From Agrobacterium tumefaciens str. B6 (lineage in GTDB: Bacteria; Pseudomonadota; Alphaproteobacteria; Rhizobiales; Rhizobiaceae): a stretch of 64,000 bases of DNA. This document shows, in pieces, positions 34,361 to 43,598 of this stretch. The notes beneath the pieces are model-generated. The model searched no databases and had not been told where the DNA came from. It saw nothing but the letters and a program-made list of their open reading frames with translations. The stretch is from NCBI RefSeq assembly GCF_001541315.1, contig NZ_LMVK01000007.1:62001-126000 (forward strand), in the 5' to 3' direction. The position numbers and the translations under genes were made by a program. Each line of letters starts with the position of its first letter. The first letter of the stretch is position 1.

Positions 34361-34604
34361 TGCTGTTGCCGCCCTTTTCGTGGCAACCACGCGAAGCGGC
34401 CTTCAAAATCACCGATGAAAATAACGGCTTGGCAAAAGCCGTATATCAGGCAACACTGAAATTGAGCGTCCCGCGCGCGATCAGGCGCATCCGGGAAGCT
34501 TGAGTATGGAATGTGCATCAGGTGAGTTGCGGGACCATGACCGGCCTGCGCCGGGTCCCGACTGTCCCCATGCCGGTAAGTTTTGCGTCTGCGTGGAGGT
34601 GAGT

Positions 34605-34718
34605 ATGACGTATGACTGGAGCGGCCGCAAAATGCGCCGCATGCGAGCGGCGAAACTGACGATCATCAGCCTCGTCGCAGCTTTCGTGCTGACAGCCCCG
34701 ATTTTCGCCCATTATTGA
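34605..34718 (+). CDS. Small single-span membrane protein, hypothetical
   Basis: 37 aa from ATG 34605 (MTYDWSGRKMRRMRAAK), preceded by GGAGGTGAGT. A basic N-terminus is followed by one hydrophobic segment (LTIISLVAAFVLTAPIFAHY), so it is either a short inner-membrane protein or an uncleaved signal anchor. An alternative start at 34500 would add a Pro/Cys-rich leader. It is the last gene of the small-gene island. Confidence 0.55.
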   Translation: MTYDWSGRKMRRMRAAKLTIISLVAAFVLTAPIFAHY

Positions 34719-34740
34719 GGTTCGCAGCCGCAAGACAGGA

Positions 34741-35838
34741 TCATACCGGCTGGCGGGTTTCACTCCGATTTCTCAACCGGTTCTTCAGCCATTTCTGAAC
34801 GGGCTGGTCATAATAAACCGTCAGCCACCATGACAGGCACGTCGTGGCGATGAGAAAAACAATGCCCGCCGGCAAAGCGAGATTTTCCCTGTGCCACACC
34901 GGGATCAGAAACTCCGTCCAGGCCAGAAGCGGAATATGCAGCACATAGACCGCATAGGACGCCGTGCCGAGAAACACCGACACCATTCCCACCCCGCGCC
35001 CCGGAACCGTCTTGCTGGCCACGAATAGCAGCAGCGGCCAGACAAACAGGACAACCGCAAGATCGAAGAACGGCCGAAGCTCCCGCGACATGGGCACAGC
35101 CAGAATGAAACAGACCAGCAAAAGGCAAAGCGCCGCCTGAAAGGGTTTCAACTGCGGTACGCGATTGCGGAAACGGTAAATCAGCACGCCGGCAAAAAAC
35201 GAGAAGAACACCCGGCCCATGCCCGCATACATTTCGTGCCAGCGAAACCCCGCATGCAAACGGCCGAACTCGGCGGCCGCCACCATCAGCACAAGCGCGC
35301 TGACGGTGAGCACCACAGCGGTCTGTCTCGTCGTGGCCCGAACACCCCAGCGGGCATAAAACGCATTCACCACAAGTTCGTTGAAAAGCGACCATGCAGG
35401 GCTGACGAGAAACAACGCGCCGTTCAGGGTCAGCGTGAAGGGCGCCGGCAAAAACAGCAGCCCCGTGAAAAGGGCAAAAGCGAGCTCGCCGGGATCGACA
35501 AGACGATGCAAATCGTCGATCGGCGTCGGCACGCCCAGCACGTAGAGGCAGATGAAATAAGCCGCCATCAACGCCAGCGCCAGCGCATAAAGAGGGTAAA
35601 GACGCGCAAAGCGCGCCTTCAAAAAAAAGCCCGGTGTAATCGCCCCTTCGCTCAGCTTCCGGCTATAGGCATGCGCCAACACGAAGCCGCTGAGCGCAAA
35701 GAACAAATCCACGGCGAGATAGCTCGAAGCCGTGCTTTTTCCGAACAGATCCTCGGCATGGCGGTGGACGATGAAAAGGGCAGCCACTCCCCTTATGCCG
35801 TCGAGCAATAGGAAGCGTTCCGGGGACGACTGGACCAT
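34741..35838 (-). CDS. Acyltransferase 3 family membrane protein
   Basis: 365 aa with about ten membrane segments. The start FLLLDGIRGVAALFIVHRHAED carries the family's DGxRGxAAL motif and the His thought to be catalytic; FFALSGFVLAHAYSRKL and ARFARLYPLYALAL follow as usual. Members transfer O-acyl groups (acetyl, succinyl) to polysaccharides, lipids or peptidoglycan at the inner membrane. It stands alone, divergent from the acyl carrier protein gene across 310 bases. The acceptor is unknown; an exopolysaccharide or Nod-factor-like glycan are possibilities. Confidence 0.85.
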   Translation of the reverse strand: MVQSSPERFLLLDGIRGVAALFIVHRHAEDLFGKSTASSYLAVDLFFALSGFVLAHAYSRKLSEGAITPGFFLKARFARLYPLYALALALMAAYFICLYVLGVPTPIDDLHRLVDPGELAFALFTGLLFLPAPFTLTLNGALFLVSPAWSLFNELVVNAFYARWGVRATTRQTAVVLTVSALVLMVAAAEFGRLHAGFRWHEMYAGMGRVFFSFFAGVLIYRFRNRVPQLKPFQAALCLLLVCFILAVPMSRELRPFFDLAVVLFVWPLLLFVASKTVPGRGVGMVSVFLGTASYAVYVLHIPLLAWTEFLIPVWHRENLALPAGIVFLIATTCLSWWLTVYYDQPVQKWLKNRLRNRSETRQPV

Positions 35839-36148
35839 GGCGTGAGGCTCGGTGTGGCTGGCGGATTTAAAAGTTCACAAGCAACGAGCTTTAGCGCGTA
35901 GTGGTTTGCCGCTGCCAGTCACAAACTGGTTAACGTGGCAAACATCCCGTATTATTATAGGGTACTAAAGGGTGATCGACACCCTTTCGCGGCTGCGAAA
36001 GGCGTGCTACGTCCGGATGTCATCGATCTTTTGACCCTTTGACTCTGCGGCCTGTCCTTTTGAATTCAGCTTGATTTCGCTTGGATATCTTCGGCGCAAA
36101 TTCAGATCGGGCGGGTTCGGCGGCAAGCAACTTTTTCGGAGTCTCACC
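35839..36148. other. Divergent intergenic region with two overlapping hairpins
   Basis: 310 bases between the acyltransferase and acyl carrier protein genes. At 35967-35987 AAAGGGTG pairs with CACCCTTT. At 35984-36001 CTTTCGC pairs with GCGAAAG. The two share the CTTT at 35984-35987, so only one can form at a time, like an attenuator. A possible -10 box (TATTAT, 35951-35956) is just upstream. No protein gene is supported here. Confidence 0.5.
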
Positions 36149-36385
36149 ATGTCCACCATTGCAGAACGTATCAGAAAAATCATCGTGGACCAGCTTGGCG
36201 CCGACCCCGCCAATGTGGTGGACGATGCCAATTTTGCTGACGATCTCGGTGCGGATTCCTTGGAGACGGTTCAGATCGTCATGGAAATCGAGGAGGAATT
36301 CGGAGTGGAAATTCCAGATTCCGCCGCAAGCACGATCCTGACCGTCGGCGACGCCATCCGTTTCATCGAAAAAAACAAGGCGTGA
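36149..36385 (+). CDS. Acyl carrier protein (second, AcpP-like)
   Basis: 78 aa, acidic four-helix protein. The phosphopantetheine attachment Ser is in [15 protein letters not shown] (about residue 38), as in AcpP. The N-terminus [16 protein letters not shown] and C-terminus [15 protein letters not shown] also fit AcpP, not AcpXL or NodF. It is alone, away from fatty-acid genes, so it is likely an extra ACP for a special acyl product; the divergent acyltransferase is a possible but unproven partner. The ATG at 36149 has a weak ribosome site (CGGAGT). Confidence 0.88.
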   Translation: MSTIAERIRKIIVDQLGADPANVVDDANFADDLGADSLETVQIVMEIEEEFGVEIPDSAASTILTVGDAIRFIEKNKA

Positions 36386-36397
36386 CCGACGGGGAAT

Positions 36398-37528
36398 TTA
36401 CCCCGCAGATGACGCCGCTGAAACAGCCTGCGGCTTGGCCAGAAGCAGGCTTTCGGCATAGGCCATCATCAACGGCCCGACACCCTTAGCATCGTCGGAC
36501 ACCACCGGTTCGGTCAGATAATATTCCGGCGTTCCATCGCGATAATTGCCCTCGAAGCCGCCAAGGCCCGCGACATGCACGATGCCGGTGAGGCGCATCA
36601 CGCCCTCTTCATCGGCTTTCAGCCGCGTTTCCAGAAGCGTCTCAAGCGCGCGGCGGCCCGCCGAAACGGCAGCAGTCGCCTCTTCGCCCTGCACAAGCTT
36701 CAGCCGCACTGCGTGCAGCAAGGCATAGGCAAACATGGCCGAGGCGGATGTTTCCTCATAATTGCCCGCAAGGCCCGGATTGTCGAGAACCTGCATCCAG
36801 AGGCCCGTCTTAGTCTGCCGTGCGATGATGCCCGCCAGAAGACGTCGTGTGCTCTCCCGAAGCTCCGCCGTCGCGCCATCCTCGGGCAGGATGGTCAGTG
36901 CGTCCACCAGCGCCATGGCGAGCCAGCCAACCGCACGCGCCCATATGGCGGGAGACTTGCCGCTCTGAGGATCGGCCCAACGCTGGCTGCGGCTGTCGTC
37001 GTAACCATGGGCATAAAGCCCGCCACTATCCGCCGTGGCCGCGAGCGCCGCTGAAAACTGCCGCAGCGCATCGTCGATCAGCTCTGTTCGGCCCGTCGCC
37101 TGCGCATATTCGATCTGGAAAGGAAGTCCCATATAAAGCCCGTCCAGCCAGACCTGGTGCGGATAACGCTTCTTGTGCCAGTAATTCCCGGCGGCAATGC
37201 GCGGATGGTCGTGGAGTTGTCCCGCCAGATGTTCCGCCGCGGCGAGGTAACGCGGATCGCCCGTTTCCGTCGCCAGGGGAAAGAGAACGCGGCCGGCGAG
37301 GACGTGGTCGATATTGTATTCCTGCGGATCGTAACCGGCGAGCGCTCCGTCAGCCGCTATCTGTGCATCGGCCAGACGGTGCAGATGGTCATTCCAGCGC
37401 GCCTCTCCGGTCGCCCCAAACAGCTGCTGCAAGCCGCGATAGACACATCCATCCTCATAACACCAGCTTCCGCCCTTGTAGTGCTGATAACGGTTAGAGA
37501 ATTGATCAAAATATTCAGTGGCTTTCAT
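36398..37528 (-). CDS. Unsaturated rhamnogalacturonyl/galacturonyl hydrolase, GH105
   Basis: 376 aa from ATG 37528 (MKATEYFDQFSNRY); an in-frame TTG 12 bases earlier is less likely. Six-hairpin (alpha/alpha)6 barrel of the YteR/YesR type. The catalytic Asp is expected in QVWLDGLYMGLPFQIEYA (about residue 130); other family residues include KRYPHQVW, GLYAHGYDDSRSQRWADPQSGKSPAIWARAVGWLAMAL and LAGNYEETSASAMFAYALL. No signal peptide: it cleaves the unsaturated uronyl end from imported pectin fragments in the cytoplasm. It is the last gene of the tog operon, 8 bases after the GH28 gene. Confidence 0.9.
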   Translation of the reverse strand: MKATEYFDQFSNRYQHYKGGSWCYEDGCVYRGLQQLFGATGEARWNDHLHRLADAQIAADGALAGYDPQEYNIDHVLAGRVLFPLATETGDPRYLAAAEHLAGQLHDHPRIAAGNYWHKKRYPHQVWLDGLYMGLPFQIEYAQATGRTELIDDALRQFSAALAATADSGGLYAHGYDDSRSQRWADPQSGKSPAIWARAVGWLAMALVDALTILPEDGATAELRESTRRLLAGIIARQTKTGLWMQVLDNPGLAGNYEETSASAMFAYALLHAVRLKLVQGEEATAAVSAGRRALETLLETRLKADEEGVMRLTGIVHVAGLGGFEGNYRDGTPEYYLTEPVVSDDAKGVGPLMMAYAESLLLAKPQAVSAASSAG

Positions 37529-37536
37529 GGATTCTC

Positions 37537-39090
37537 TCAATCGGAATCTGACACAATGGAAACGGAAGCGTCGCTCAGCAGGGCGGGATTATCGCAGACT
37601 ATATGCGCCTGTTCGAAAACAATCGCCTCATGGCGCATGGGGCGCACCCGGTCGGCCATGATCGGCGGCGTTGCGATGGCCGACGGATCGCGCGAGACGA
37701 TGGTGAGATTGCGGATGGCGACATTGCGGATGGGCGCTTCGGGAAGACCGAGAAACGCGCCGGCAGCATGGGAGAGATTGCGGATTTCGACGTCCTCCAC
37801 GGTAATGCCGTCGATAAAGGGAGTACCGCCATCGACCGGCGCAGGGTTTCGCGACTGCACCTGTTCGTCATGTCCATCGGCGTCGCAATGGTAGTGGGCA
37901 TTGGCGGAAAGCGCGGTCTTCACGCCATCCAGCAACACCCGGCGCATGGCGATGCTGCTGACGGCGCCGCCCCGCCCGCGCCGTGTCTTGAGGCGCAGGC
38001 CGCGATCCGTGCCGATCATGTCGCAATCCTCAACCGCCACGTCATGCACACCGCCGGACATTTCCGAACCGATCACCAGGCCGCCATGGCCGCGCTCCAT
38101 CAGGCAATGACCTACACGCACGCCGCGTGTTTCAGCGAGATGATCGTCCTCGCCGTCAGGGCCTCGCTTTCCCGCCTTCACCGCGATGCAATCATCGCCG
38201 ACGGAAAAGCGCACGCCTGATATCGTGACGTTGCGGCAGCTTTCTGGATTGAAACCATCGGTGTTCGGACTGTCATGCGGCGCGGCGATGCTGAGACCGG
38301 CGGCGATCAAGTCTTCGCAGCCTTGCGGATGGATCGTCCAGGAGGCGGCGTTTCGGATGGTGAAACCGAGCAGGTTTGTCTTCCGGCAGGAGACGAGGTG
38401 AAGGCCGCGCGGCCGGCGCGCGCCACCGCGGGTTTCTTTCGGCCAGCTCCACCAGTCGCCCGCGTCGCCGGAGCCATCGAGAATGCCCCTACCCTCGATG
38501 ACGAGTTTATCTGCCCCGATGGCATGAACCGGCGCGGCAAAACAGGCATCCGGCAATCCTTCCCAGCTGCCCAGCATGCGGCCGGCCTCATCGCGTGCGG
38601 ACAATATCTGCCAACCCTTGCGGGTGGAGGGCGCGCGCAGCACGGCTCCCTGCGCAAGGTGAAAGGTCATGTTGCTTTTGAGGCGCACGGGAAAGGCGGT
38701 CCAGACACCGGCTGCAAGCCGCAACGCGCCGCCCTGCGGCACGGCGGCAATCGCCCTTTCCAGCACCTGCGCATTGGCGCGCGCACCCTCTTCATCATCG
38801 AGCGCGACATCCGGCGTCAGGGGAAATGCCGCAGCCTCCACAAGCCCGGCACAGGGAGAAGTTCTGAACTCCAGCCTTCCGAACCCTTCCGCTTTAAAGA
38901 TATAGCGCGTATCCGGGGATAGATCATGCAGCAGCGTCACGACGGTCGCGGTTTCGCCGCTCCGTTCGTCGCCATCCTCCGACATCAGACGCCATTCCGT
39001 TCTGGACGGAAGGAAATATCGAGCGCCGGGCGCAGCAAGGCAAAGCGCTGCCGTTCGCGCCGAAGACGCGATGATAAGGGGTTCGTTCAT
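37537..39090 (-). CDS. Polygalacturonase, GH28 (cytoplasmic exo type)
   Basis: 517 aa from ATG 39090 ([13 protein letters not shown]); the frame extending to 39114 has a GTG/ATG choice with weaker support. An N-terminal beta domain (residues about 1-95) precedes the parallel beta-helix. GH28 active-site motifs appear in order: [12 protein letters not shown] (about 276), [12 protein letters not shown] (about 300), [12 protein letters not shown] (about 333) and [13 protein letters not shown] (about 363). No signal peptide, so it works inside the cell, releasing galacturonate from imported oligogalacturonides. The family of PehX-like exo-enzymes is the best match. It sits between the TogB-like and GH105 genes. 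Confidence 0.9.
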   Translation of the reverse strand: MNEPLIIASSARTAALCLAAPGARYFLPSRTEWRLMSEDGDERSGETATVVTLLHDLSPDTRYIFKAEGFGRLEFRTSPCAGLVEAAAFPLTPDVALDDEEGARANAQVLERAIAAVPQGGALRLAAGVWTAFPVRLKSNMTFHLAQGAVLRAPSTRKGWQILSARDEAGRMLGSWEGLPDACFAAPVHAIGADKLVIEGRGILDGSGDAGDWWSWPKETRGGARRPRGLHLVSCRKTNLLGFTIRNAASWTIHPQGCEDLIAAGLSIAAPHDSPNTDGFNPESCRNVTISGVRFSVGDDCIAVKAGKRGPDGEDDHLAETRGVRVGHCLMERGHGGLVIGSEMSGGVHDVAVEDCDMIGTDRGLRLKTRRGRGGAVSSIAMRRVLLDGVKTALSANAHYHCDADGHDEQVQSRNPAPVDGGTPFIDGITVEDVEIRNLSHAAGAFLGLPEAPIRNVAIRNLTIVSRDPSAIATPPIMADRVRPMRHEAIVFEQAHIVCDNPALLSDASVSIVSDSD

Positions 39091-39168
39091 GCTCTCTTCT
39101 CGTCTTTCGTGCATGGCCGGCCAAACCCTTGGCGGACAGGCTTCATATCATCCGGCAGCCGGATAGAG

Positions 39169-39193
39169 GGCCCGCCACCAGAGGCGGCGGGCC
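39169..39193 (-). other. Intercistronic hairpin after the TogB-like gene
   Basis: GGCCCGCC (39169-39176) pairs with GGCGGGCC (39186-39193), 7 bases beyond the binding protein stop. No T-run on the minus strand. As with the other hairpins behind binding protein genes here, it probably protects the upstream mRNA from exonucleases. Confidence 0.55.
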
Positions 39194-39200
39194 ATTGTCA

Positions 39201-40469
39201 TCAATCGAACTTGGCAAGAACATCGTTGGTCGTATCGATGATCTGCTCGGCCGCCTCTTCCGCCGTCAGCTGGCCATAGGCATATTCTTCAAGCGTATCG
39301 ATAAAGCCCGAGCGGATTTCCGGATGTTCGTTGAAGGGGGAAACCACCGGTCCCGATGCCGCCATGACGATGGCATTGGCGGCGCGCACTTCCGGCTCGC
39401 CCTTGTCACCCAGACGCGCCGCCGCAGCCTTCGACGCCGGCAGACCGCGCGAGGTGCCAAGCGCGTCGACGCCCTCCGGCTCGTTAAGCAGGCAGTTCAG
39501 AATCTGAGCAGCCGCTTCCGGATTTTTGGAGTTTTTCGAGATCGAAAATACCATGGAGGGCTTGCGATAAACGCCTTCCGTCACGGCATCGGCAAGCTTC
39601 AGCATCGGCACCGGTTTCAGAACCTGTCCCTCCTTCAGGGGATCGGCATATTTCGAATAGGTCGAGTCCCATTCATAGGAGCCGGCGATGCGGCCTTCGG
39701 ACCAGGACGGTTTTTCATAGAGATTGACGTTGCCATCGGCCGCCTCCTCTTTCTGGGAGCGGATGGAGCCGGTTTCGACCAGCTTGCCGACGAAGGAGAT
39801 GCCCTCTGCCAGTTCCTGCGGCGTCCAGGCCACGCGGTTGGTCTTGGGGTCGACCAGATCCTTGCCCGTCTTCTGCACGATGGCCAGCGTTACGAGCAGC
39901 TGGGCGGTCTCTTTCACGGCATTGAAGGTGTAATAGTCCTTGCCGAGCTTTTCCTTGATGGTCTTGGTTGCCGCGAAGAACTCATCCCAGGTCTTCGGAA
40001 TTTCCACGCCCGCCTTCTCGAAGGTGGTGGCGTTAAAGAAGAAGACGCGGCCGGTGGTGGAGACGGAAAGCCCCTGCAGCACGCCGTTCATCGATCCTGC
40101 CTCCAGATCGCTCTCGGCCCATTGCGAAAGATCGAGCGGTTTCAGCTGGCGCAGATCGGCAAAACCTTCGCCGTTCTTGGAAAACAGCGGCAGCCACGGC
40201 CAGTTGACCTGAACGATATCGGCTTCCGTCTTGCCGGCCATCTGCGTGGTGAGCTTTTCCAGATAACCGTCGAAGCCGGTGAATTCGCCCTTCACGGTGT
40301 GGCCGTATTTCTCGCCGCAGGCGGCAATGGCCTTCTGGGTGGCGACATGACGGCTTTCACCGCCCCACCACGACATGCGCAGTTCCGCAGCACCCGCAGC
40401 GGGGGCCGCCGCCATGGCGGCATAAGCGGCACCGGCGAACATCGCCATCATTCTTGTCGTCGTCTTCAT
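39201..40469 (-). CDS. togB: Oligogalacturonide-binding protein (TogB-like)
   Basis: 422 aa from ATG 40469 (MKTTTRMMAMFAGAAYAAMA), chosen for its AGGAGGAG site. Sec-type signal peptide cleaved near AGA-AEL. The mature start LRMSWWGGESRHVATQKAI and LGTSRGLPASKAAAAR define the same group as the proteins at 14611 and 24596. Other marks: QVNWPWLPLFSKNGEGFADL, GSYEWDSTYSKYADPL. It delivers oligogalacturonides to TogMN. The order M, N, A, B followed by pectinolytic enzymes parallels Dickeya/Erwinia togMNAB. Confidence 0.85.
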   Translation of the reverse strand: MKTTTRMMAMFAGAAYAAMAAAPAAGAAELRMSWWGGESRHVATQKAIAACGEKYGHTVKGEFTGFDGYLEKLTTQMAGKTEADIVQVNWPWLPLFSKNGEGFADLRQLKPLDLSQWAESDLEAGSMNGVLQGLSVSTTGRVFFFNATTFEKAGVEIPKTWDEFFAATKTIKEKLGKDYYTFNAVKETAQLLVTLAIVQKTGKDLVDPKTNRVAWTPQELAEGISFVGKLVETGSIRSQKEEAADGNVNLYEKPSWSEGRIAGSYEWDSTYSKYADPLKEGQVLKPVPMLKLADAVTEGVYRKPSMVFSISKNSKNPEAAAQILNCLLNEPEGVDALGTSRGLPASKAAAARLGDKGEPEVRAANAIVMAASGPVVSPFNEHPEIRSGFIDTLEEYAYGQLTAEEAAEQIIDTTNDVLAKFD

Positions 40470-40512
40470 TGTTCTTCTCCTCCTCGAAAAATCAGGCACA
40501 CCCGTCCCCTCC

Positions 40513-41613
40513 TCACAGGGAGACGTTGCGGCCATCGGCCTTGTCGAAAATATGCAGCTTCTCCGGGTCCGGTTTGAGCCGCAGGATGCCGTCGCGCCCG
40601 AGCGCTTCGAACTCCGTCGCACCGACCACGCTCACCAGCTTCTGGCCGCCGAGATCGGCATGCAGATAGACCTCGTGGCCCATGAATTCCGCATTGGTGA
40701 GTTTCGCCTGCAGCGCCGGGCCATCGGTGGCCTCCGCCAGTGAAAGATGCTGCGGGCGGATGCCGATGACGGCATCTACCGGCTTTGCTGAAAGACGCCT
40801 TTCAAGATGTTCGCCGATCGGCAGGCGCTGCCCGCCAATGACGAATTCCGCACCGTCGATGGCCACATCCACGAGGTTCATTTCCGGCATACCGATAAAA
40901 CCGGCCACGAACAGATTGGCGGGATGGTTGTAGAGCTCCTTCGGCGTCGCGACCTGCATGATGCGGCCGGCCTGCATCACGCAGATGCGGTCGCCCATGG
41001 TCATGGCTTCGGTCTGGTCATGGGTGACGTAAATGACCGTCGAGGACAGGCCTTCCGCCTTCAGCTGGCGGTGCAGATCGGTGATGCGTACCCGCATGGA
41101 GGCGCGCAGCTTGGCATCGAGATTGGACAGCGGCTCGTCGAACAGGAACACGCCAGGCTTCTTGATGAGCGCGCGACCCAGCGCCACACGCTGCGCCTGT
41201 CCGCCGGAAAGCTGCTTCGGGAGACGGTCAAGCAGCGGCTCGATTTCGAGAATGCGCGCGACATTCTCGATCGCCTTTTCGATCTCGGGTTTTGCGACAC
41301 CGGCGATCTTCAGGCCAAAAGCCAGATTGCCGCGCACCTTCATATGCGGATAAAGCGCATAGTTCTGGAATACCATGGCTATGGAGCGCTTGCCGGGCGG
41401 CAGGTCGTTGACGCGCTGGTCACCGATCAGGATTTCACCGCCGGTGATTTCTTCCAGCCCCGCCACCATACGCAGCGTCGTGGATTTGGCGCAGCCGGAA
41501 GGGCCGACGAACACCATGAACTCGCCATCCTCGACGTCGAGATTGATACCATGCACGGCCTTGAAGCTGCCGCCGTAGATTTTTTCGAGATTTTTAAGTT
41601 GAACGCTTGCCAT
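40513..41613 (-). CDS. togA: Oligogalacturonide ABC ATPase (TogA-like)
   Basis: 366 aa. Walker A reads GPSGCAKST, with Ala in place of the usual Gly before the Lys; the Lys itself is kept. Signature LSGGQAQRVALGRALI, Walker [18 protein letters not shown]-loop YVTHDQTEAMTMGDR, then TOBE-type domain. It starts 2 bases after togN and ends 43 bases before togB. The Gly-to-Ala change is tolerated in some MalK relatives but is worth noting, since the other four ATPases of this type here keep Gly. Confidence 0.85.
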   Translation of the reverse strand: MASVQLKNLEKIYGGSFKAVHGINLDVEDGEFMVFVGPSGCAKSTTLRMVAGLEEITGGEILIGDQRVNDLPPGKRSIAMVFQNYALYPHMKVRGNLAFGLKIAGVAKPEIEKAIENVARILEIEPLLDRLPKQLSGGQAQRVALGRALIKKPGVFLFDEPLSNLDAKLRASMRVRITDLHRQLKAEGLSSTVIYVTHDQTEAMTMGDRICVMQAGRIMQVATPKELYNHPANLFVAGFIGMPEMNLVDVAIDGAEFVIGGQRLPIGEHLERRLSAKPVDAVIGIRPQHLSLAEATDGPALQAKLTNAEFMGHEVYLHADLGGQKLVSVVGATEFEALGRDGILRLKPDPEKLHIFDKADGRNVSL

Positions 41614-41615
41614 TT

Positions 41616-42500
41616 TCAGCCCTTGACCCCGCCAGACGAGATCCCTTCAATGAAATACCGTTGCGCCGCAAAGAACACGATCAGCGCAGGCGCGATCGTC
41701 AGCACCGACATCGCCAGGATGCGGTTCCATTCAAAGGCTTCGGTGGTGTCGATGGAGAGTTTGAGCGCGAGGCTCACCGGATATTTGTCGACCGAGGACA
41801 GGTAGATCAGCGGCCCAAGGAAATCGTTCATCGTCCACATGAACTGGAACAGGCAAACCGAGATCAGCGCCGGCGCCAGCATCGGCACGACGATATAAAC
41901 GAGCGTCTGCAGGCTGTTGGCGCCATCCACCCGGGCGGCTTCTTCCATGTCCGATGGCAGCGAGCGCAGGAACTGCACCAGCATGAAGACGAAGAACGCA
42001 TCACCGGCGAACGCCGAGGGAACCCAGAGCGGCAGGAAGCTATCCAGCCAGCCGAGATCACGAAAGAGGATATATTGCGGAATGCGGGTGACGACATTCG
42101 GCAGGAGCAGGATGGCGATGACCGACCCGAACAGGATTTTCTTCAACGGAAAATCGAAGCGGGCAAAGGCATAGGCCGCCATGGTGCAGGAAATCGCCGT
42201 GCCGATGACCTTCGGCAGGATGATCAGGAAGGAATTCCAGAAGAACCGGCCGAACGTATAGGGCGTCGAGGTTTCCCAGCCGCGGATATAGCCGTCCAGC
42301 GTCGGGTTTTCCGGGATGAAACCGGCGCCGGAGAAGATTTCCGAATTGGTCTTGAAGCTTGCGCCCACCAGCCAGATCAACGGGTAAAGCATGACGAGGC
42401 CGACGGCGAACAGCAGCACGTAGCGGACGGAGGTGGAGAGCAGCCTGAGCCGTGCCCGGCGGGCCGCCTGCATGTCGTTTAGGATTGCGATATCGGTCAT
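41616..42500 (-). CDS. togN: Oligogalacturonide ABC permease (TogN-like)
   Basis: 294 aa MalG-type permease. EAA loop DMEEAARVDGANSLQTL, WTMNDFLGPLIYLSSVDKYPV, and C-terminal FFAAQRYFIEGISSGGVKG. The first about 20 residues (MTDIAILNDMQAARRARLRLL) are a charged cytoplasmic lead. It starts 4 bases after the togM stop and ends 2 before togA, so the genes are tightly linked. Similar to the permease at 22768. Confidence 0.86.
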   Translation of the reverse strand: MTDIAILNDMQAARRARLRLLSTSVRYVLLFAVGLVMLYPLIWLVGASFKTNSEIFSGAGFIPENPTLDGYIRGWETSTPYTFGRFFWNSFLIILPKVIGTAISCTMAAYAFARFDFPLKKILFGSVIAILLLPNVVTRIPQYILFRDLGWLDSFLPLWVPSAFAGDAFFVFMLVQFLRSLPSDMEEAARVDGANSLQTLVYIVVPMLAPALISVCLFQFMWTMNDFLGPLIYLSSVDKYPVSLALKLSIDTTEAFEWNRILAMSVLTIAPALIVFFAAQRYFIEGISSGGVKG

Positions 42501-42504
42501 GGCA

Positions 42505-43386
42505 TCAATTCCGCTTGTCGCCGGCGTAATAGACCCACTTCTTCGAGGACCAGAAGGCCACGAGGGTCAGCACGGTGATGATGGTGAAAAGCACCCAGGC
42601 GATGGCGGAGGCGTAGCCCATGTTGAACTTCTTGAAGGCCTCGTCGTAGATATAAAGTGGCAGGAGGTAAGTGGACTTCAGCGGCCCGCCCTGGGTGATG
42701 ATGTAAGGTCCGTTGAACTCCTGGAACGCCTGCACCATCTGCATGATGAGGTTGAAGAAGATCACGGGTGTCAAAAGCGGCAGCGTGATGAAGAAGAAGG
42801 TCCTGACCTTGCCCGCGCCATCGATGGCGGCCGCCTCGTAAAGCGACTTGTCGATGGATTGCAGGGCGGCGAGAAAGATCACCATCGCCGAACCGAACTG
42901 CCAGCAGCGCAGCAGCGTAATGGTGAAAAGCGCGTTGCCGGGATCACCGAACCAATCGACCGGCGACAGGCCGACGGCCGCCAGCGCCATATTGGCGAGC
43001 CCCTCGCTTGCAAAGATGTAGCGCCACAGAACCGCAATCGCGATGGAGCCACCGAGGATGGACGGCACGTAAAAGGCCGTGCGGAAGAAGTTGATGAATT
43101 GCAGCTTATAATTGAGTATAGCCGCAATGAACAGCGCGAAGGCAAGCTTCAGCGGCACCGTCAGAAACACGTAGAACAGGGTAACGTTCAGCGATTTCAT
43201 GAAGGTGCGGTCACGGGTGAAGAGCCGCTCGTAATTGGCAAGTCCAGCCCAGCTGGGATCGCTCATCAGGTCGTAACGGGTGAAGCTGAGATAGAGCGAA
43301 CCGAGAAACGGGATTGCCGTGAAGACCAGCAGCCCGATGATGTAAGGCGTCAGATATCCCAGCCCAAGGAAGCGCTGAGATTTCAT
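42505..43386 (-). CDS. togM: Oligogalacturonide ABC permease (TogM-like)
   Basis: 293 aa from ATG 43386 (MKSQRFLGLGYLTPYIIGLL), which has GGGGAGGAG upstream; the frame reaching 43476 runs into the promoter. MalF-type with about six membrane segments, EAA loop SLYEAAAIDGAGKVRTF, and end WSSKKWVYYAGDKRN. It opens the operon togMNAB - GH28 - GH105. The AraC-type gene at 43599 is divergent; direct repeats at 43425-43442 lie between. Confidence 0.86.
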   Translation of the reverse strand: MKSQRFLGLGYLTPYIIGLLVFTAIPFLGSLYLSFTRYDLMSDPSWAGLANYERLFTRDRTFMKSLNVTLFYVFLTVPLKLAFALFIAAILNYKLQFINFFRTAFYVPSILGGSIAIAVLWRYIFASEGLANMALAAVGLSPVDWFGDPGNALFTITLLRCWQFGSAMVIFLAALQSIDKSLYEAAAIDGAGKVRTFFFITLPLLTPVIFFNLIMQMVQAFQEFNGPYIITQGGPLKSTYLLPLYIYDEAFKKFNMGYASAIAWVLFTIITVLTLVAFWSSKKWVYYAGDKRN

Positions 43387-43424
43387 GATGCTCCTCCCCG
43401 CGCGCCGATGGAACGCGAATGACA

Positions 43425-43442
43425 GAATACAATTTCGTACAA
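43425..43442. promoter_or_regulatory. Direct-repeat site in the togM/araC promoter region
   Basis: TACAATTTCGTACAAG contains TACAA twice, 10 bases apart (43428 and 43438), the one-turn spacing usual for AraC-family sites. It also resembles the GntR-type site at 52231 (ATACA...TCGTACAA) but with a different spacing. I favour control by the adjacent AraC protein; the alternative cannot be excluded. Confidence 0.4.
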
Positions 43443-43598
43443 GTGAATCTCCCGGAACGGCCGGCGGCGGGCGCATGATGGCGCAACTTCTTGCCGCGAC
43501 CGATCTCCTCCCTCATTGATACGGCGCGTAAAAGCGATTTATCCGATGACAAAACCAAATTTCCGCGCCAAGGTGAATTAACAAAGATGAGGAAAAAG

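Noticed and set aside
43425-43442. Third copy of the GntR uronate operator near togM
   Set aside because: The half sites resemble those at 52231 but the spacing differs by one base and they are direct, not inverted; I list it as a probable AraC site instead.
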